Source of the DNA: JBAXAM01 sp964213355
Lineage (GTDB): Bacteria; Pseudomonadota; Gammaproteobacteria; UBA9339
Reading direction: 5' to 3'
NCBI GenBank assembly: GCA_964213355.1
Contig: CAXOVY010000005.1
Span: 1 to 49,778 of the forward strand
DNA length: 49,778 bases
Shown here: in pieces, positions 49,532-49,778 of the stretch
Position numbering within the stretch: position 1 is the stretch's first letter
How the letters are laid out: every line of letters starts with the position of its first letter
Translations under genes and position numbers: made by a program
Notes under the pieces: model-generated
What the model saw: the letters and a program-made list of their open reading frames with translations, nothing else
Databases searched by the model: none
Told to the model about the DNA's origin: nothing

Positions 49532-49778
49532 TTCGAGCAGAATAATTGGTAAAAATGCAGAGAATTTGGCGTGCGATTATTTGCAGCGTCGGGGACTCAA
49601 ATTTGTTAACGCTAATTACCTGTGTAAGTGCGGCGAAATAGATTTGATTATGCATGATGGTATAACTTTAGTTTTTATCGAAGTGCGGCACAGAAAAGCT
49701 AGCGATTATGGAGATGGGTTTGCTCTTTCAATTACCCACAATTTTTGCTATATAAACAGGATATTATATAAAATAGGG
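49524..49778 (+). CDS. yraN: YraN/UPF0102 endonuclease-like protein, 3' end outside window
   Basis: The ATG at 49524 opens a frame that runs off the window (85 codons). It has the UPF0102 pattern: GKNAENLACDYLQRRGLKFVNANY, then CGEIDLIMHDG and VFIEVRHRK, matching the restriction-endonuclease-like core (E, D, E-x-R/K). yraN normally follows lpoA directly. Here its ribosome-binding site was left 2.3 kb upstream by an insertion, and no replacement site precedes this ATG. After GDGFALSIT the sequence no longer resembles the family (a KQ-rich helix is expected), so the 3' part may also be altered. Confidence 0.8.
   Translation, partial: MQISSRIIGKNAENLACDYLQRRGLKFVNANYLCKCGEIDLIMHDGITLVFIEVRHRKASDYGDGFALSITHNFCYINRILYKIG

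Noticed and set aside
1..49778. CRISPR arrays, tRNA or rRNA genes
   Set aside because: No short regularly spaced repeats with unique spacers and no cloverleaf or rRNA-like stretch were seen; the tandem repeats present are all coding.

Overview
The window looks like chromosome of a low-GC, probably host-associated gammaproteobacterium, in the broad Legionellales/Coxiella/Diplorickettsia neighbourhood. That placement is an inference. It rests on a gammaproteobacterial MraY, LpoA, YraN, uridine phosphorylase and 4.5S RNA, on the AT-rich sequence, and on many large secreted proteins with no recognisable function. The species cannot be named from the sequence alone.

Layout. (1) Positions 1-10.1 kb hold four same-strand genes for exported, cysteine-containing or coiled-coil repeat proteins. 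The largest is a 2588-residue protein with Ig-like domains and almost three identical 876-bp internal repeats. (2) 10.1-11.1 kb is a decayed DUF4160/DUF2442 pair and a DUF1640 membrane protein. (3) 11.1-13.3 kb is udp-miaB on the minus strand. (4) 13.5-20.4 kb is accessory: a second Ig-like exported protein, a 174-bp palindromic element, a complete ISAs1-type insertion sequence with a 10-bp target duplication, an exported protein joining a kinase-like region to a phosphodiester-glycosidase domain, a truncated methyltransferase and an exported nitroreductase-like protein. (5) 20.6-23.4 kb is a compact polyamine operon: deoxyhypusine-synthase-like enzyme, pyruvoyl arginine decarboxylase, agmatinase and a cupin. 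(6) 23.6-29.3 kb is a complete tripartite RND efflux operon, convergent with the 4.5S RNA gene. (7) 29.5-36.1 kb holds a lone HydG-type radical SAM enzyme, a third Ig-like/coiled-coil exported protein, and a thiamine-pyrimidine uptake ABC system with thiD. (8) 36.2-47.1 kb is a division and cell-wall (dcw) cluster: mraZ-rsmH-ftsL-ftsI-murE, then an alpha/beta hydrolase, a membrane-anchored MurF and a Firmicutes-like Ddl, then mraY and lpoA. (9) 47.2-49.8 kb is a 2.3-kb segment carrying one unrecognised 704-residue gene, followed by the start of yraN.

How the parts fit together. The exported-protein genes at 0-10 kb, 13.5 kb and 31 kb share sequence motifs and form one lineage-specific family. 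The polyamine operon would run arginine to agmatine to putrescine to homospermidine (or a related product). The dcw cluster is driven by a promoter overlapped by four 10-bp-spaced MraZ boxes. The most striking structural observation is at the end: a perfect ribosome-binding site and start codon for yraN sit stranded just after lpoA, and the same 10 bp reappear at the real yraN start 2.3 kb later. The 704-residue gene was therefore inserted exactly at the yraN start codon, leaving a 10-bp direct duplication but no transposase and no evident terminal inverted repeats.
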